64,000 nt of DNA, taken from positions 1-64,000 of the forward strand of contig JAEEMI010000010.1 of assembly GCA_016283155.1 (NCBI GenBank). Direction: 5' to 3'. Below are positions 16,488 through 25,062 of this stretch, in pieces; position 1 is the stretch's first letter; every line of letters starts with the position of its first letter. Below the pieces are notes generated by a model that made no database searches, was not told the DNA's origin, and was given only the letters and a program-made list of their open reading frames with translations. Origin of the DNA: Clostridia bacterium (GTDB taxonomy: Bacteria; Bacillota; Clostridia; Christensenellales; UBA1242). The translations under genes and the position numbers were made by a program.

Positions 16488-18425
16488 TTAAATATCCAAA
16501 TCCTGTGTGAAGTTGGCGGCATTGCGTTCAATGTATTCACGACGCAATTCAGCTTTTTCACCCATTAATGTTGAGAAAATTTCATCCGCAGCAAAAGCAT
16601 CTTCCAAAGTAATTTGGACCAAAGTACGATGTTCGGGATTCATTGTTGTATCCCATAATTGTTCTGCGTTCATTTCACCCAAACCTTTGTAGCGTTGAAC
16701 ATTTGCCTTACCACGAGCGCCTTTACCCATAATTTGTTCCAATTCGGCATCACTATAAGCATAAAGTTCTTCACTACCCTTGGTAACTTTGTACAACGGT
16801 GGTTGTGCCGCATAAACATAACCACCTTCAATTAGCGGACGCATAAAACGATACAAGAAAGTCAGCAACAAAATACGAATGTGACTACCATCAACATCAG
16901 CATCGGACATCGTAATAATTTTGTGATAACGTAAACGTGTAATATCAAAATCCTCTTGAATACCACAACCAAATGCTGTAATCATATTTTTAATTGTCTC
17001 ACTTTCCAAGACACGAGCTAAACGTGCTTTTTCAACGTTCAAAATTTTACCACGTAATGGCAAAATTGCTTGGAAACGACGGTCACGTCCTTGCTTAGCT
17101 GTACCACCCGCACTATCACCCTCAACAATGAAGATTTCACAGAACTTCGGATCACGTTCGGTACAATCTGCCAATTTACCGGGCAAAGTGGTATTTTCCA
17201 ATACACCTTTGCGATGAACCAAATCTTTAGCACGACGTGCCGCTTCACGGGCATTGCGCGCGGTTTGGCATTTCAAAATTAATTCCTTGGCTGCTTTAGG
17301 ATTCTCTTCCAAGAAATCACCAAATTTTTCTTGAACAACTTTTTCAACTTCACCACGCATAAAGGCATTACCTAATTTAGTTTTGGTCTGACCTTCAAAT
17401 TGTGGATTTTCCAATTTTACTGAAACAATCGCGACCACACCTTCCAAAACATCTTCAATAGAAAGTTTATCGCTTTCTTTCAATAGGTTAACTTTTTTGC
17501 CATAATCGTTAATCGCTTTTGCCAATGCATTACGGAAACCAATTAAGTGAACACCACCTTCTTCGGTGTTAATGTTATTAGCATAAGTGTGGATATTTTC
17601 GCTATAACCATCATTCCATTGGAAAGCCACATCAACTTCATTGTTTTTATTTTTCTTGGTAATATGAATAATTTCCGGAATAATTAAGTCTTTACCCTTG
17701 TTCAAACTTTCAACAAATTCTTTGATGCCGCCTTTATAGCAGAAGGTATCTTTATGTTCGCGCCCTGGACGTAAATCAGCACATTTAATAATTAAACCTT
17801 TATTCAAGAAAGCTAATTCACGTAAACGGACTTTCATCGTTTCATAGTTAAATTCAATCGAATCAAAAATTTCCGCATCAGGATAGAACGTAACCTTAGT
17901 ACCTGTCTTGGTTGCTTTACCAGTTTCCTTTAATGGTGCTTGCGGTACACCACGGTTATAAGTTTGGTGGAAAGTTTTACCGTTTTGATAAACTTCAACT
18001 TCCAACCATTCGGACAAAGCATTAACAACGGAAACACCAACTCCGTGCAAACCACCAGAAATTGTGTAACCACCCTTACCAAACTTACCACCTGCGTGCA
18101 ATTTAGTCAAAACCAACTGCACTGCCGAAATCTTTTCGGTAGGGTGAATTCCAGTAGGAATACCACGTCCATTATCCAGAACCGAAACTGAACCATCACG
18201 TTCGATTGTTACGTTAATTTCGGTACAATAACCCGCCAACGCCTCGTCGACACTGTTATCAACAACCTCAGTAATTAAATGGTGTAAACCACGACTGTCG
18301 GTTGAACCAATGTACATACCAGGACGTTTACGAACTGGATCAAGTCCTTCCAAAACCGTAATATCTTTAGCCTCATAATGAGATGCTGTCTCGGTCTTTT
18401 TTTGCTCTTTTTTCTCCGTACTCAT
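16488..18425 (-). CDS. gyrB: DNA gyrase subunit B
   Basis: This is the ATPase subunit of gyrase. The GHKL ATP site is seen in EVVDNSVDEALAGY and GRGIPTG, GGLHGVGVSVVNAL follows, and the TOPRIM domain has EGDSAGGTAKQGRDR and the metal-binding DADVDGSHI. At 645 residues it is standard. It is first in the gyrB-gyrA-leuS operon, and its promoter leaves no room for a ribosome site. In many Bacillota gyrBA lies beside dnaA-recF; here it is about 27 kb away from dnaA. Confidence 0.97.
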   Translation of the reverse strand: MSTEKKEQKKTETASHYEAKDITVLEGLDPVRKRPGMYIGSTDSRGLHHLITEVVDNSVDEALAGYCTEINVTIERDGSVSVLDNGRGIPTGIHPTEKISAVQLVLTKLHAGGKFGKGGYTISGGLHGVGVSVVNALSEWLEVEVYQNGKTFHQTYNRGVPQAPLKETGKATKTGTKVTFYPDAEIFDSIEFNYETMKVRLRELAFLNKGLIIKCADLRPGREHKDTFCYKGGIKEFVESLNKGKDLIIPEIIHITKKNKNNEVDVAFQWNDGYSENIHTYANNINTEEGGVHLIGFRNALAKAINDYGKKVNLLKESDKLSIEDVLEGVVAIVSVKLENPQFEGQTKTKLGNAFMRGEVEKVVQEKFGDFLEENPKAAKELILKCQTARNAREAARRAKDLVHRKGVLENTTLPGKLADCTERDPKFCEIFIVEGDSAGGTAKQGRDRRFQAILPLRGKILNVEKARLARVLESETIKNMITAFGCGIQEDFDITRLRYHKIITMSDADVDGSHIRILLLTFLYRFMRPLIEGGYVYAAQPPLYKVTKGSEELYAYSDAELEQIMGKGARGKANVQRYKGLGEMNAEQLWDTTMNPEHRTLVQITLEDAFAADEIFSTLMGEKAELRREYIERNAANFTQDLDI

Positions 18426-18433
18426 AATGAATT

Positions 18434-18462
18434 ATTATACCAAAAAGACCGAAAAAAAGCAA
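18434..18462 (-). promoter_or_regulatory. leaderless promoter of gyrB operon
   Basis: TTGCTT (18457-18462), 17 nt, perfect TATAAT (18434-18439), then 8 nt to the ATG at 18425. No ribosome site fits in the gap. Confidence 0.75.
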
Positions 18463-18520
18463 CGTATTTACGCGTATTTCTTATATATATAAGGGCTCAA
18501 ACAATTTTCTCAGAAGGCAC

Positions 18521-18549
18521 AAAAAGCCCGCATTTCACGGGCTATTTTT
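18521..18549 (-). terminator. terminator of 18572-19282 gene
   Basis: Read on the minus strand, AGCCCG pairs with CGGGCT across a 7-nt loop and is followed by a T run. Confidence 0.75.
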
Positions 18550-18571
18550 CGCATTATGGATTAGTTCTGCA

Positions 18572-19282
18572 TTACATCGTACGACCATTTTGAGATTGCA
18601 TTTCTTGCTCAATTTTTTTAGAAAGTTTTAAGCGTCCTTCATACATACCAGCAACATCTTCAGCTACGCCATAATGGGTAGCATTAACCTTTTCAATGTC
18701 CGCAATCAAGCTAGCACTATCAAAACCCATTTGCGAACAAACATCAAATAAAACATTGCCAATGAATTTCCCTTTCTTAGCCAATGCGGTAATTTTCTTC
18801 TCAAAAGTGTCCAACAACAAAATCGCGGCATCGCGTGGTAACTTACGTTGACGACTAGCAACATCCATCTGTAAGCAATCATTTGTGCCTTTTAAAAACG
18901 GTGTTAAATCACTAGCTTCCAAATCCACATCTTTAATTTCGTTATTTTTAAATTTCTGATAAACATCTGGCTTTAATGGACTTAAGCAAATATAAGCTTC
19001 CACAACCCCAGTTTTCTTATTAGCGATAGCTGCTGGATACATATCAGGGTTTGCCGCCAACCATTCTTTCATATCAGAAATTTCCGCATAGCCTTCTGTA
19101 CCTAATTCTGGATAAGATGCCTTATCAATTTCTTGAATTTGCGGTAATAATTCCTCGGTAATTTCAACCGCTACATAATTATTTTTCATAGCATTGGTTC
19201 CAAGGTAATCTTGACGCATACGCTCAATTAATTTGGAACGACGTTCCAACCTATCTTCTTTTTTTATCAGATTATTTTCCAT
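18572..19282 (-). CDS. GNAT-fold-like protein, paralogue 1
   Basis: This 236-residue protein (from ATG 19282) is clearly related along its length to the neighbouring gene at 19373. Shared blocks include VTEELLPQIQEIDK-like text, PELGTEGYAEI, MYPAAIANKKTGVVEAYICL, CLQMDVASRQRKLPRDAA and CSQMGFDSASL. The order of a short strand-helix, a strand with VEAYICLSPL and a later DVAS strand resembles GNAT acyltransferases of Clostridia, but the usual acetyl-CoA loop (Q/RxxGxG/A) is not obvious, so activity is uncertain. The promoter -10 box ends 5 nt before ATG 19282, correcting the track start. Confidence 0.6.
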   Translation of the reverse strand: MENNLIKKEDRLERRSKLIERMRQDYLGTNAMKNNYVAVEITEELLPQIQEIDKASYPELGTEGYAEISDMKEWLAANPDMYPAAIANKKTGVVEAYICLSPLKPDVYQKFKNNEIKDVDLEASDLTPFLKGTNDCLQMDVASRQRKLPRDAAILLLDTFEKKITALAKKGKFIGNVLFDVCSQMGFDSASLIADIEKVNATHYGVAEDVAGMYEGRLKLSKKIEQEMQSQNGRTM

Positions 19283-19287
19283 ATTTA

Positions 19288-19317
19288 ATGATAGCATAAA
19301 ATAGGTGATGATTGCAA
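19288..19317 (-). promoter_or_regulatory. leaderless promoter of 18572-19282 gene
   Basis: TTGCAA (19312-19317), 18 nt, TGC-TATCAT (19288-19293), 5 nt, ATG 19282. The same TTGCAA box recurs in the divergent promoter pair at 20117-20152. Confidence 0.7.
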
Positions 19318-19324
19318 TATAATA

Positions 19325-19356
19325 CAAAAAATAGGGCTTACATTAAACCCTATTTT
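19325..19356 (-). terminator. terminator of 19373-20116 gene
   Basis: AAAATAGGG and CCCTATTTT pair across a short loop, followed by T residues on the minus strand. It overlaps the start of the next gene's promoter region by position only. Confidence 0.65.
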
Positions 19357-19372
19357 CAATTCAATTAAAAAT

Positions 19373-20116
19373 TCACATTGTACAGCCAGTTTGTGCTTGT
19401 TTGTTGTTATCTTTTAATGTTTGAATTTCTTGTTCAATTTTTTGTAACAACGGTTTAATTTTGCCTTCATACAAACCTGCACTTGCCGGTGCATCTTCGT
19501 AATTTGTTTCACGGACTTTTTTCATATCGAGTACTAAACTTGCACTATCAAAACCCATTTGGGTACAAATATCAACAATAACATTGTCAATAAACATACC
19601 CTGTCTTTCGAATTTGGCAACATTCTTTAAGAAGCTATAAAACAATGTTGCCGCAGCAGCTCGAGAAAGTTTACTATGCATACTGGCCACATCCATTAGC
19701 AAACAATTGTTTTTGCCTTTTTGCAACGGTGCCATATCTTTAGCGTCCAAACCAACATCAAGCGTTTCGCCCTTTTTCATTTTTTCATAAGCATCAGATT
19801 TCAACGGAGTCATGCAGATATATGCCTCAAGTTTTCCTGTTTCTTTATTTGTAATTGCAGCTGGAAACATATTTGGACTTGCCTCAAGCCACGCTTCTGC
19901 TTGTGGAATTGGGACATAGCCATCTTCACCGAGTTCTGCATAAGCAATTTTATTAATATCTTGAATTTCTTGTAAACGGTTTTTAGTAACATTATCTGCT
20001 ATATAGTTATTATTTTTTTCTGCATTTGGACCAACAACATAATCATAAATCATACGTGCCAACATTTTTATCTGACGCTCATTTTTGTTAATTGTTTGAG
20101 TCTTTAGTTTTTCCAT
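19373..20116 (-). CDS. GNAT-fold-like protein, paralogue 2
   Basis: This is the 247-residue sister of 18572-19282, sharing AYAELGEDGYVPI, MFPAAITNKETGKLEAYICM, NNCLLMDVASMHSKLSRAAA and CTQMGFDSASLV. The two genes are tandem, each with its own promoter and terminator, so they arose by duplication and are expressed separately. The fold inference (GNAT-like acyltransferase) rests on strand order and the KTGKLEAYI strand; the substrate is unknown. The divergent neighbour at 20153 is a clear GNAT, which supports a local acyltransferase cluster. Start is fixed by a TATAAT 6 nt upstream of ATG 20116. Confidence 0.6.
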   Translation of the reverse strand: MEKLKTQTINKNERQIKMLARMIYDYVVGPNAEKNNNYIADNVTKNRLQEIQDINKIAYAELGEDGYVPIPQAEAWLEASPNMFPAAITNKETGKLEAYICMTPLKSDAYEKMKKGETLDVGLDAKDMAPLQKGKNNCLLMDVASMHSKLSRAAAATLFYSFLKNVAKFERQGMFIDNVIVDICTQMGFDSASLVLDMKKVRETNYEDAPASAGLYEGKIKPLLQKIEQEIQTLKDNNKQAQTGCTM

Positions 20117-20152
20117 ATTGCAATTATATCTTAAGGCTGTCATAATTGCAAT
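20117..20152. promoter_or_regulatory. two interleaved divergent leaderless promoters in 36 bp
   Basis: Plus strand: TTGCAA (20118-20123), 17 nt, CATAAT (20141-20146), 6 nt, ATG 20153. Minus strand: TTGCAA (20151-20146), 17 nt, TATAAT (20128-20123), 6 nt, ATG 20116. The -35 box of each promoter overlaps the initially transcribed bases of the other, so the two cannot be bound fully at once. Confidence 0.8.
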
Positions 20153-20773
20153 ATGGAATTAATAATTGTAACAAAAAAAAATCTAGAGTTGGCTATCCAA
20201 ATTCAAAACCGCATTTTTGTTAATCAAAACAGATACGATGACGGAACAATTGATTTTCTGAAAGGTTTATCTGGTAAGCCAGATAAAGAATTTAATTTTG
20301 TCGAACATTATCTTGCTAAAGATGGTGATACAGTTGTTGGTTGTAGCGGTCTTTATTCCTATTACGACAATCCTAAAGAAGCTTGGTTATCTTGGTTCGG
20401 AGTTCTTCCTGAAGCACGCAAAAAAGGTTACGGTGAACAGATTTTAGCAGCGACTAAAGAACTCGCCAAACAAAAAGGTTTTACAACCTTACGTTTGTAT
20501 ACTTCTGGTAAGTTATACGCAAACGCCTGTAAACTCTATGAAAAAACTGGTTTTACCGGTGAAAACTACACGAAAGAATTACCATTAAATATAATGGGTC
20601 TTAAAGAAAGAATTTATTCCGTCAGTTTAACTGATAAACCCGTTACTCCGTGGAATAATAAACACTTACATATTTTCCGCCACGAATTATTTGATAGTAT
20701 TCTATTAACTGATAAGAAAAAACAACGTTTAAAAAACGAAATCTTGCAAAACGAAGATAATTTATCACGTTAA
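20153..20773 (+). CDS. GNAT N-acetyltransferase
   Basis: The acetyl-CoA signature is clear: LSWFGVLPEARKKGYGEQIL (R-K-x-G-Y-G), followed by helix ATKELAKQKGF and the terminal block ACKLYEKTGFTGEN. The N-terminal 150 residues carry the full GNAT fold. About 55 extra residues at the C-terminus include an HLHIFRHELFDS stretch and may give specificity. Substrate is unknown; small molecules, antibiotics and protein N-termini are all possible. It is transcribed divergently from the GNAT-like pair through a shared 36-bp promoter region. Confidence 0.85.
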   Translation: MELIIVTKKNLELAIQIQNRIFVNQNRYDDGTIDFLKGLSGKPDKEFNFVEHYLAKDGDTVVGCSGLYSYYDNPKEAWLSWFGVLPEARKKGYGEQILAATKELAKQKGFTTLRLYTSGKLYANACKLYEKTGFTGENYTKELPLNIMGLKERIYSVSLTDKPVTPWNNKHLHIFRHELFDSILLTDKKKQRLKNEILQNEDNLSR

Positions 20774-20781
20774 TACCTGAT

Positions 20782-21858
20782 TTAGTCAAAATTAGAATTC
20801 ATAATCACACCGCCGCCTAAAACGATGTCGCCGTTATATAACACCGCAGCTTGTCCCGGCGTAATCGCTCTTTGTGGTTGATCAAAAATAATTTTCACGC
20901 GGTCTGGTGCAAGCACCTCCACCATTGCCGGTTGTTCCTGTTGGTTATAACGAATTTTGACACTGCATTTAAATTTACTTTGTACCGGCACACCATTAAT
21001 CCAATGGAATTCAACCGCAGTAGCAGTATCACGTAATAATTCATCGCGGTCACACAAACAAACGGTATTTTTCGCTGGACAAATTGAACAGACATACAGC
21101 CGGCGGTCGGCAGAAATTGCCAAACCTTTACGTTGACCAATTGTATAATGAATAATGCCACGGTGTTGTCCTAACACATTACCATTTTTATCAACAAAGT
21201 CGCCTGCGGGATAAGTTTTACCAGTATGATGTTCAATTACTTGGGCATAATCACCATTTGGCACGAAACAAATATCTTGGCTTTCGTGTTTATTAGCATT
21301 CACAAAACCGTGTTCACGCGCAATTGCACGGACTTCAGTTTTCTTTAAATTTCCCAACGGAAACATCGTATGAGCTAATTGTTCCGCCGTTAAATGATAC
21401 AAAACATAACTTTGGTCTTTACTTAAATCCGCCGCTTTTTTCAGATAGTACTGATCACCAATTTTTTCGATGCGCGCGTAATGACCCGTAATAATATAAT
21501 CGCAACCCAAAATCTTAGCGCGTTCATAAAGTTTATCGAACTTCATATAGTGATTACAATCAATACACGGATTAGGTGTAATTCCGTGTTCATAACAATC
21601 AATAAATTTGTTTATGACTTTGGCGCGAAAATCTTCGGTAAAATTAAATACATAATAAGGAATCTGTAAACGGTTAGCCACGCTACGTGCATCTTCCACG
21701 TCATCCAAACTGCAACAAGTTTTTTCACGCGAAACGCCCGCATCTTGATTTTCGTAAAGTTTCATCGTGCAACCAATACAGTCAAAGCCCTGTTGTTTCA
21801 TAAGCAACGCGGACACACTGGAATCCACACCACCACTCATTGCAATTAAAGCTTTCAT
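20782..21858 (-). CDS. mnmA: tRNA 2-thiouridylase MnmA
   Basis: MnmA makes the 2-thio group of s2U34 in tRNA for Glu, Gln and Lys using sulfur passed from a cysteine desulfurase. The PP-loop MSGGVDSSVSALL, the catalytic cysteine pair region (NPCIDCNHYMKF and ESQDICFVPNGDY), GHYARIE, and the C-terminal beta-barrel (TPGQAAVLYNGD) are all present. Length 358 is standard. The promoter -35 box lies inside the end of the upstream DUF1653 gene. Genes for the s2U partners were not seen in the window. Confidence 0.95.
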   Translation of the reverse strand: MKALIAMSGGVDSSVSALLMKQQGFDCIGCTMKLYENQDAGVSREKTCCSLDDVEDARSVANRLQIPYYVFNFTEDFRAKVINKFIDCYEHGITPNPCIDCNHYMKFDKLYERAKILGCDYIITGHYARIEKIGDQYYLKKAADLSKDQSYVLYHLTAEQLAHTMFPLGNLKKTEVRAIAREHGFVNANKHESQDICFVPNGDYAQVIEHHTGKTYPAGDFVDKNGNVLGQHRGIIHYTIGQRKGLAISADRRLYVCSICPAKNTVCLCDRDELLRDTATAVEFHWINGVPVQSKFKCSVKIRYNQQEQPAMVEVLAPDRVKIIFDQPQRAITPGQAAVLYNGDIVLGGGVIMNSNFD

Positions 21859-21865
21859 CTTGATG

Positions 21866-21894
21866 ATTATATAATGCTTACGTTATTTTGTAAA
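21866..21894 (-). promoter_or_regulatory. leaderless promoter of mnmA
   Basis: TTTACA (21889-21894), 17 nt, perfect TATAAT (21866-21871), 7 nt, ATG 21858. The -35 box overlaps the 3' end and stop codon of the DUF1653 gene. Confidence 0.75.
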
Positions 21895-22140
21895 TAAAGC
21901 GCTACTTGTACCGGTTATTTTGACACTTTTAATATCCTGCAATTCAAAACGATGCGGTTGTGATTTACCAACCACTTCTTCCACAAACATATCGTATGGA
22001 CGCACCCACAATTTATTTTCACCGTACAAAGCACGATATACTACCATCTTTTCAGAAGTTTCCGAATGATAAGCGATGTCTTCAACTAAATAATAGTCAC
22101 CCTTAAAATGGCGATAAACACCTTTAACTTTCACTTCCAT
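21883..22140 (-). CDS. DUF1653-domain protein
   Basis: The first 60 of 85 residues match DUF1653: KGVYRHFKGDYYLVEDIA, then SETSEKMVVYRALYGENKLW and RPYDMFVEEV. The domain is a small SH3-like beta barrel found alone or fused to hydrolases; its role is unknown. A -10-like GATACT ends 8 nt before the ATG and no ribosome site is present, so it may also be leaderless. It is followed by mnmA at a 24-nt gap. Confidence 0.8.
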   Translation of the reverse strand: MEVKVKGVYRHFKGDYYLVEDIAYHSETSEKMVVYRALYGENKLWVRPYDMFVEEVVGKSQPHRFELQDIKSVKITGTSSALFTK

Positions 22141-22181
22141 ACTTACAAAGTATCTTGTATTAAAAATTTCGTCAAGGCATC

Positions 22182-22210
22182 TTGCTTTTCGTTTTAGGAT
22201 ATGTTAGAAT
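22182..22210 (+). promoter_or_regulatory. promoter of 22233 gene
   Basis: TTGCTT (22182-22187), 17 nt, TAGAAT (22205-22210). The start codon lies 22 nt further and is preceded by AAGGAA, so this transcript has a short leader with a ribosome site. The track start TTG 22182 is the -35 box. Confidence 0.65.
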
Positions 22211-22232
22211 AACAACCTATCAAGGAACAATA

Positions 22233-22526
22233 ATGAAACGTACAAAATTAAACAAAACTATGATTAATCAAGAAAACACATTAAATGAAGACCAACTTGC
22301 CCGGGAAATTAACCGCAAAATCGTCCAATTGTGTCAATTAATTGACGTATTATCTTGCGAACAAGCCAAACAACTGATTGTTGAAATGGAACGACTAAAC
22401 TCACAAATGGATCCCAAAGCGAAAGAAACGCAACTTTTAAAACAAGCAATTAACGAATACAAAATGGGTGTCGTAAAATATTTTAAACTCGACCTTGGTC
22501 AAACCCCTGACTCAGAAAAGTGCTAA
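22233..22526 (+). CDS. hypothetical helical protein
   Basis: This 97-residue mainly helical protein (AREINRKIVQLCQLIDVLSC, then EQAKQLIVEMERLNSQ) is likely a small coiled-coil or helical bundle. ATG 22233 follows AAGGAA at suitable spacing; the longer track form starts in the promoter. A strong terminator follows, making it monocistronic. No family is recognised. Confidence 0.55.
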   Translation: MKRTKLNKTMINQENTLNEDQLAREINRKIVQLCQLIDVLSCEQAKQLIVEMERLNSQMDPKAKETQLLKQAINEYKMGVVKYFKLDLGQTPDSEKC

Positions 22527-22550
22527 AATCAATAATTAAATTATTAACAA

Positions 22551-22578
22551 AAATGACCCGGGGTGCGGGTCATTTTTT
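22551..22578 (+). terminator. terminator of 22233 gene
   Basis: AAATGACCCG pairs with CGGGTCATTT, followed by T residues. Confidence 0.85.
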
Positions 22579-22599
22579 GTGTTCGATTTAGTTTATGAT

Positions 22600-22689
22600 T
22601 GGCGGAGAGACTGGGGTTCGAACCCAGGCCACCTGTTACAGTGCTACTCCCTTAGCAGGGGAGCCCCTTAACCACTTGGGTATCTCTCC
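22600..22689 (-). tRNA. tRNA-Ser (anticodon GCU)
   Basis: Acceptor GGAGAGA pairs with TCTCTCC. Anticodon stem CTCCC/GGGAG holds loop CTGCTAA (GCT, reads AGC/AGU). A long variable arm (AGCACTGTAACAGGTGGCC region) marks a class II tRNA; T arm is TGGGTTCGAACCCA, discriminator G, CCA encoded. Confidence 0.93.
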
Positions 22690-22738
22690 AAACAAAATCA
22701 GTTTAGGGATTAAATCTGATTTTGTCAAGTTATGTTAT

Positions 22739-23506
22739 TTAACTCAAGAAAAATTTCTCAATGTCGTTAAATGCTAAATCAATTTCTTCAAACAAAGCGT
22801 GCGATGCATTATAATCAATATTTTTAATCTTGTGTTTTTGGCAAAATTCGTGATTGAACTTCGTATCAATGATAATATCCTTTTTACCAGATAAGACCAG
22901 TAATTTTGCTCCAACTTTGGTAATTATATCAGAGTGGAAAGATTTTAATTCTTCAATAAAATTAATTCCCAACTTAAAGTTTTTCGCACCAACCACCGCA
23001 TAACCGTTTTGTTTCATTACACCGCTATAATATGCATTAGCAATGTCCTTACCAAAAATATTGTTCGTATCTAAAAAGCCACTATTCAAAGGATCAAAAC
23101 CTGGGCTAATCATTGCGATATGTTGTGGCTTAATTTCTGGGTGTGTTTCCAAGCAACGACACAAAACAGTCGTTCCATACGAAAAAGTTAAGAAGTCATA
23201 TTGTACTGTTTTGACTTCACTGGCAAAAACCCGCGCCAATTCATCCACACTTTTACTTAGACAAACATCTTCGCTACGGCCTTCACTATCCCCGTGCCCC
23301 GAGAAATCAAACAAAATTACTTTATAGTTATTTTCACACAAATGTGCCGCAAATTTTTGAAAATAATCATCTTGCGGTGTACGTCCCTTACGACAACCAG
23401 TAATTCCGTGACAAAACACAATCGTTGATTTAATTGAACTTGGTTCGTAAACCTCAACAAAAATTTTTTCGTTTTCTTGGTTCAAAATGGTTTTCGTTTG
23501 AATCAT
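22739..23506 (-). CDS. alpha/beta hydrolase
   Basis: The fold is recognisable from VFCHGITGCRKGR (oxyanion region), ILFDFSGHGDSEG, the nucleophile elbow FSYGT, and the late KIKNIDYNASHALFEE with the catalytic His. The elbow S-Y-G in TFSYGT replaces the common G-x-S-x-G. It resembles serine aminopeptidase/acyl hydrolases (S33-like). GGAGGT lies 4 nt before the ATG. The gene is last in the pgk-tpi-gpmI operon with a 23-nt gap to gpmI. Substrate is unknown. Confidence 0.8.
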   Translation of the reverse strand: MIQTKTILNQENEKIFVEVYEPSSIKSTIVFCHGITGCRKGRTPQDDYFQKFAAHLCENNYKVILFDFSGHGDSEGRSEDVCLSKSVDELARVFASEVKTVQYDFLTFSYGTTVLCRCLETHPEIKPQHIAMISPGFDPLNSGFLDTNNIFGKDIANAYYSGVMKQNGYAVVGAKNFKLGINFIEELKSFHSDIITKVGAKLLVLSGKKDIIIDTKFNHEFCQKHKIKNIDYNASHALFEEIDLAFNDIEKFFLS

Positions 23507-23529
23507 TATACCTCCGATTAATTATCAAT

Positions 23530-25062
23530 TTACGCTCGTTGAATCATACTTGGGTTGAAATGTGGGTCAGCCGGAATACCCATCAAATCACAAATGGTTG
23601 CCGCCAAGTTGGTCAGCCCGTATGTTCCGTTTTCGGTGTTGGCTAATTTGAAATTTGGATTAGCGAACGGACAGATTGCGATTGGTACCAAATTGTTAGT
23701 ATGTGAAGTTTTGACTTTGCCTTTTTCATCAATCATTTCTTCCGCATTACCGTGGTCCGCCGTAATAATTAAATTAACTTTATTTTTTCGGCAAACATCG
23801 TACAAACGTCCCACACATTCGTCTACCGTTTGGCAAGCCACTACTGCCGCATCAAAATTACCACAATGTCCCACCATATCTGGATTTGGTAAATTACATT
23901 TTAAGAAATCAAATTTTCCGTTTTCAATGTTTTCAATCAATTTATCAGTAATTTCCACCGCCTTCATTTTTGGTGCCTTACTGTAAAGATTATTTAATTT
24001 ATCACTGGGAATTTCTAACCAAGTTTCCAGTTTCGGATCAATCGGTGCACTCTTGTTGCCGTTAAAGAAATAAGTCATATGTCCAAATTTTACAGTTTCT
24101 GTTACCGTATATTGACGGACACCGTGTGCACATAGCCAAGCTGTTAACGTGTTGTTAATCACTGGTGGTTCGCACAAATAATGTTCTGGTAAATTCATTT
24201 CGGCATCATATTGTAAAATACCCGCAAAATAGCAGTCTTTAATTAAGGCTTTTTGTTCCGCCGAAATGTAATCACCGTGATCAAACATTCGTGCCGTTTC
24301 AACCGCACGATCGCCACGGTAATTCAATAGTAAAATTGCTTCCCCGTTTTTAATCAACAAATCAGGGTTAATGATTGCCGGTGGGATTTGTTCATCAGAT
24401 AGATTTGGGTTGGCTTGGTAAAACTCGTCTAAGTGCGCACGCCAATTTTTGGCAAGTGGAGCTTTTCCTTCCACACAAACTTCAAATGCCTTAGTCAACA
24501 TTTCAGTTTGCGCTTGATAACGATCCATAAAGATTTGACCACGACCACCAATCACCGCTAAGTTTGGTACTTGTACCAAGAATTCAGCAGCCGAACGTGG
24601 ACTAACATCACGACCATCTGTAATGGCAATAACACTAAATGGCAAGTTTTGTTTTTCACATTGAGCAATCACTTTGAACAAGTGTTCAATGTTACTATGC
24701 ACACGACCATTACTACAAAGAATAATGATGTTCAATTTAGGATATGTGCTGATTTTTTGCCATACCGCAGATTCAAAAATTTTTCCCGTAGCAAAGGCAT
24801 CATTCAATAAGGATAACCCCTGCTTAATGGTAACACCTGCCCCCATTGCGTTATGACCGACTTCACTATTACCAGCATCTTTGGCACTGTCCAAACCAAC
24901 TTCGTTGCCACTGGCTTTAATTAAAGTAGTTAAATTTTCGTTACGTGCTTTGGTCAAGTTTTGCATACCAGCCGCGACCACGGCGTTACCTTCAACGCGT
25001 GGACTATAACCTAAGCCATCCATTACGCATAAAACTGTTTTTTGTACTGATTTATTTGTCAT
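23530..25062 (-). CDS. gpmI: 2,3-bisphosphoglycerate-independent phosphoglycerate mutase
   Basis: GpmI interconverts 3- and 2-phosphoglycerate using two Mn ions. VMDGLGYSP, the phosphoserine site GNSEVGHNAMGAG, TDGRDVSPRSA, and TADHGNAEEM carry the metal and catalytic residues, all intact. Length 510 is standard. The start overlaps the end of the tpi-like gene by 11 nt with GGGGTGA upstream, so the operon pgk-tpi-gpmI is translationally coupled. Confidence 0.96.
   Translation of the reverse strand: MTNKSVQKTVLCVMDGLGYSPRVEGNAVVAAGMQNLTKARNENLTTLIKASGNEVGLDSAKDAGNSEVGHNAMGAGVTIKQGLSLLNDAFATGKIFESAVWQKISTYPKLNIIILCSNGRVHSNIEHLFKVIAQCEKQNLPFSVIAITDGRDVSPRSAAEFLVQVPNLAVIGGRGQIFMDRYQAQTEMLTKAFEVCVEGKAPLAKNWRAHLDEFYQANPNLSDEQIPPAIINPDLLIKNGEAILLLNYRGDRAVETARMFDHGDYISAEQKALIKDCYFAGILQYDAEMNLPEHYLCEPPVINNTLTAWLCAHGVRQYTVTETVKFGHMTYFFNGNKSAPIDPKLETWLEIPSDKLNNLYSKAPKMKAVEITDKLIENIENGKFDFLKCNLPNPDMVGHCGNFDAAVVACQTVDECVGRLYDVCRKNKVNLIITADHGNAEEMIDEKGKVKTSHTNNLVPIAICPFANPNFKLANTENGTYGLTNLAATICDLMGIPADPHFNPSMIQRA

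Noticed and set aside
13994-18425. Many plus-strand ORFs of 60-98 residues opposite gyrA, gyrB and leuS
   Set aside because: These are shadows of conserved genes. They lack ribosome sites or promoters and show no sensible protein composition.
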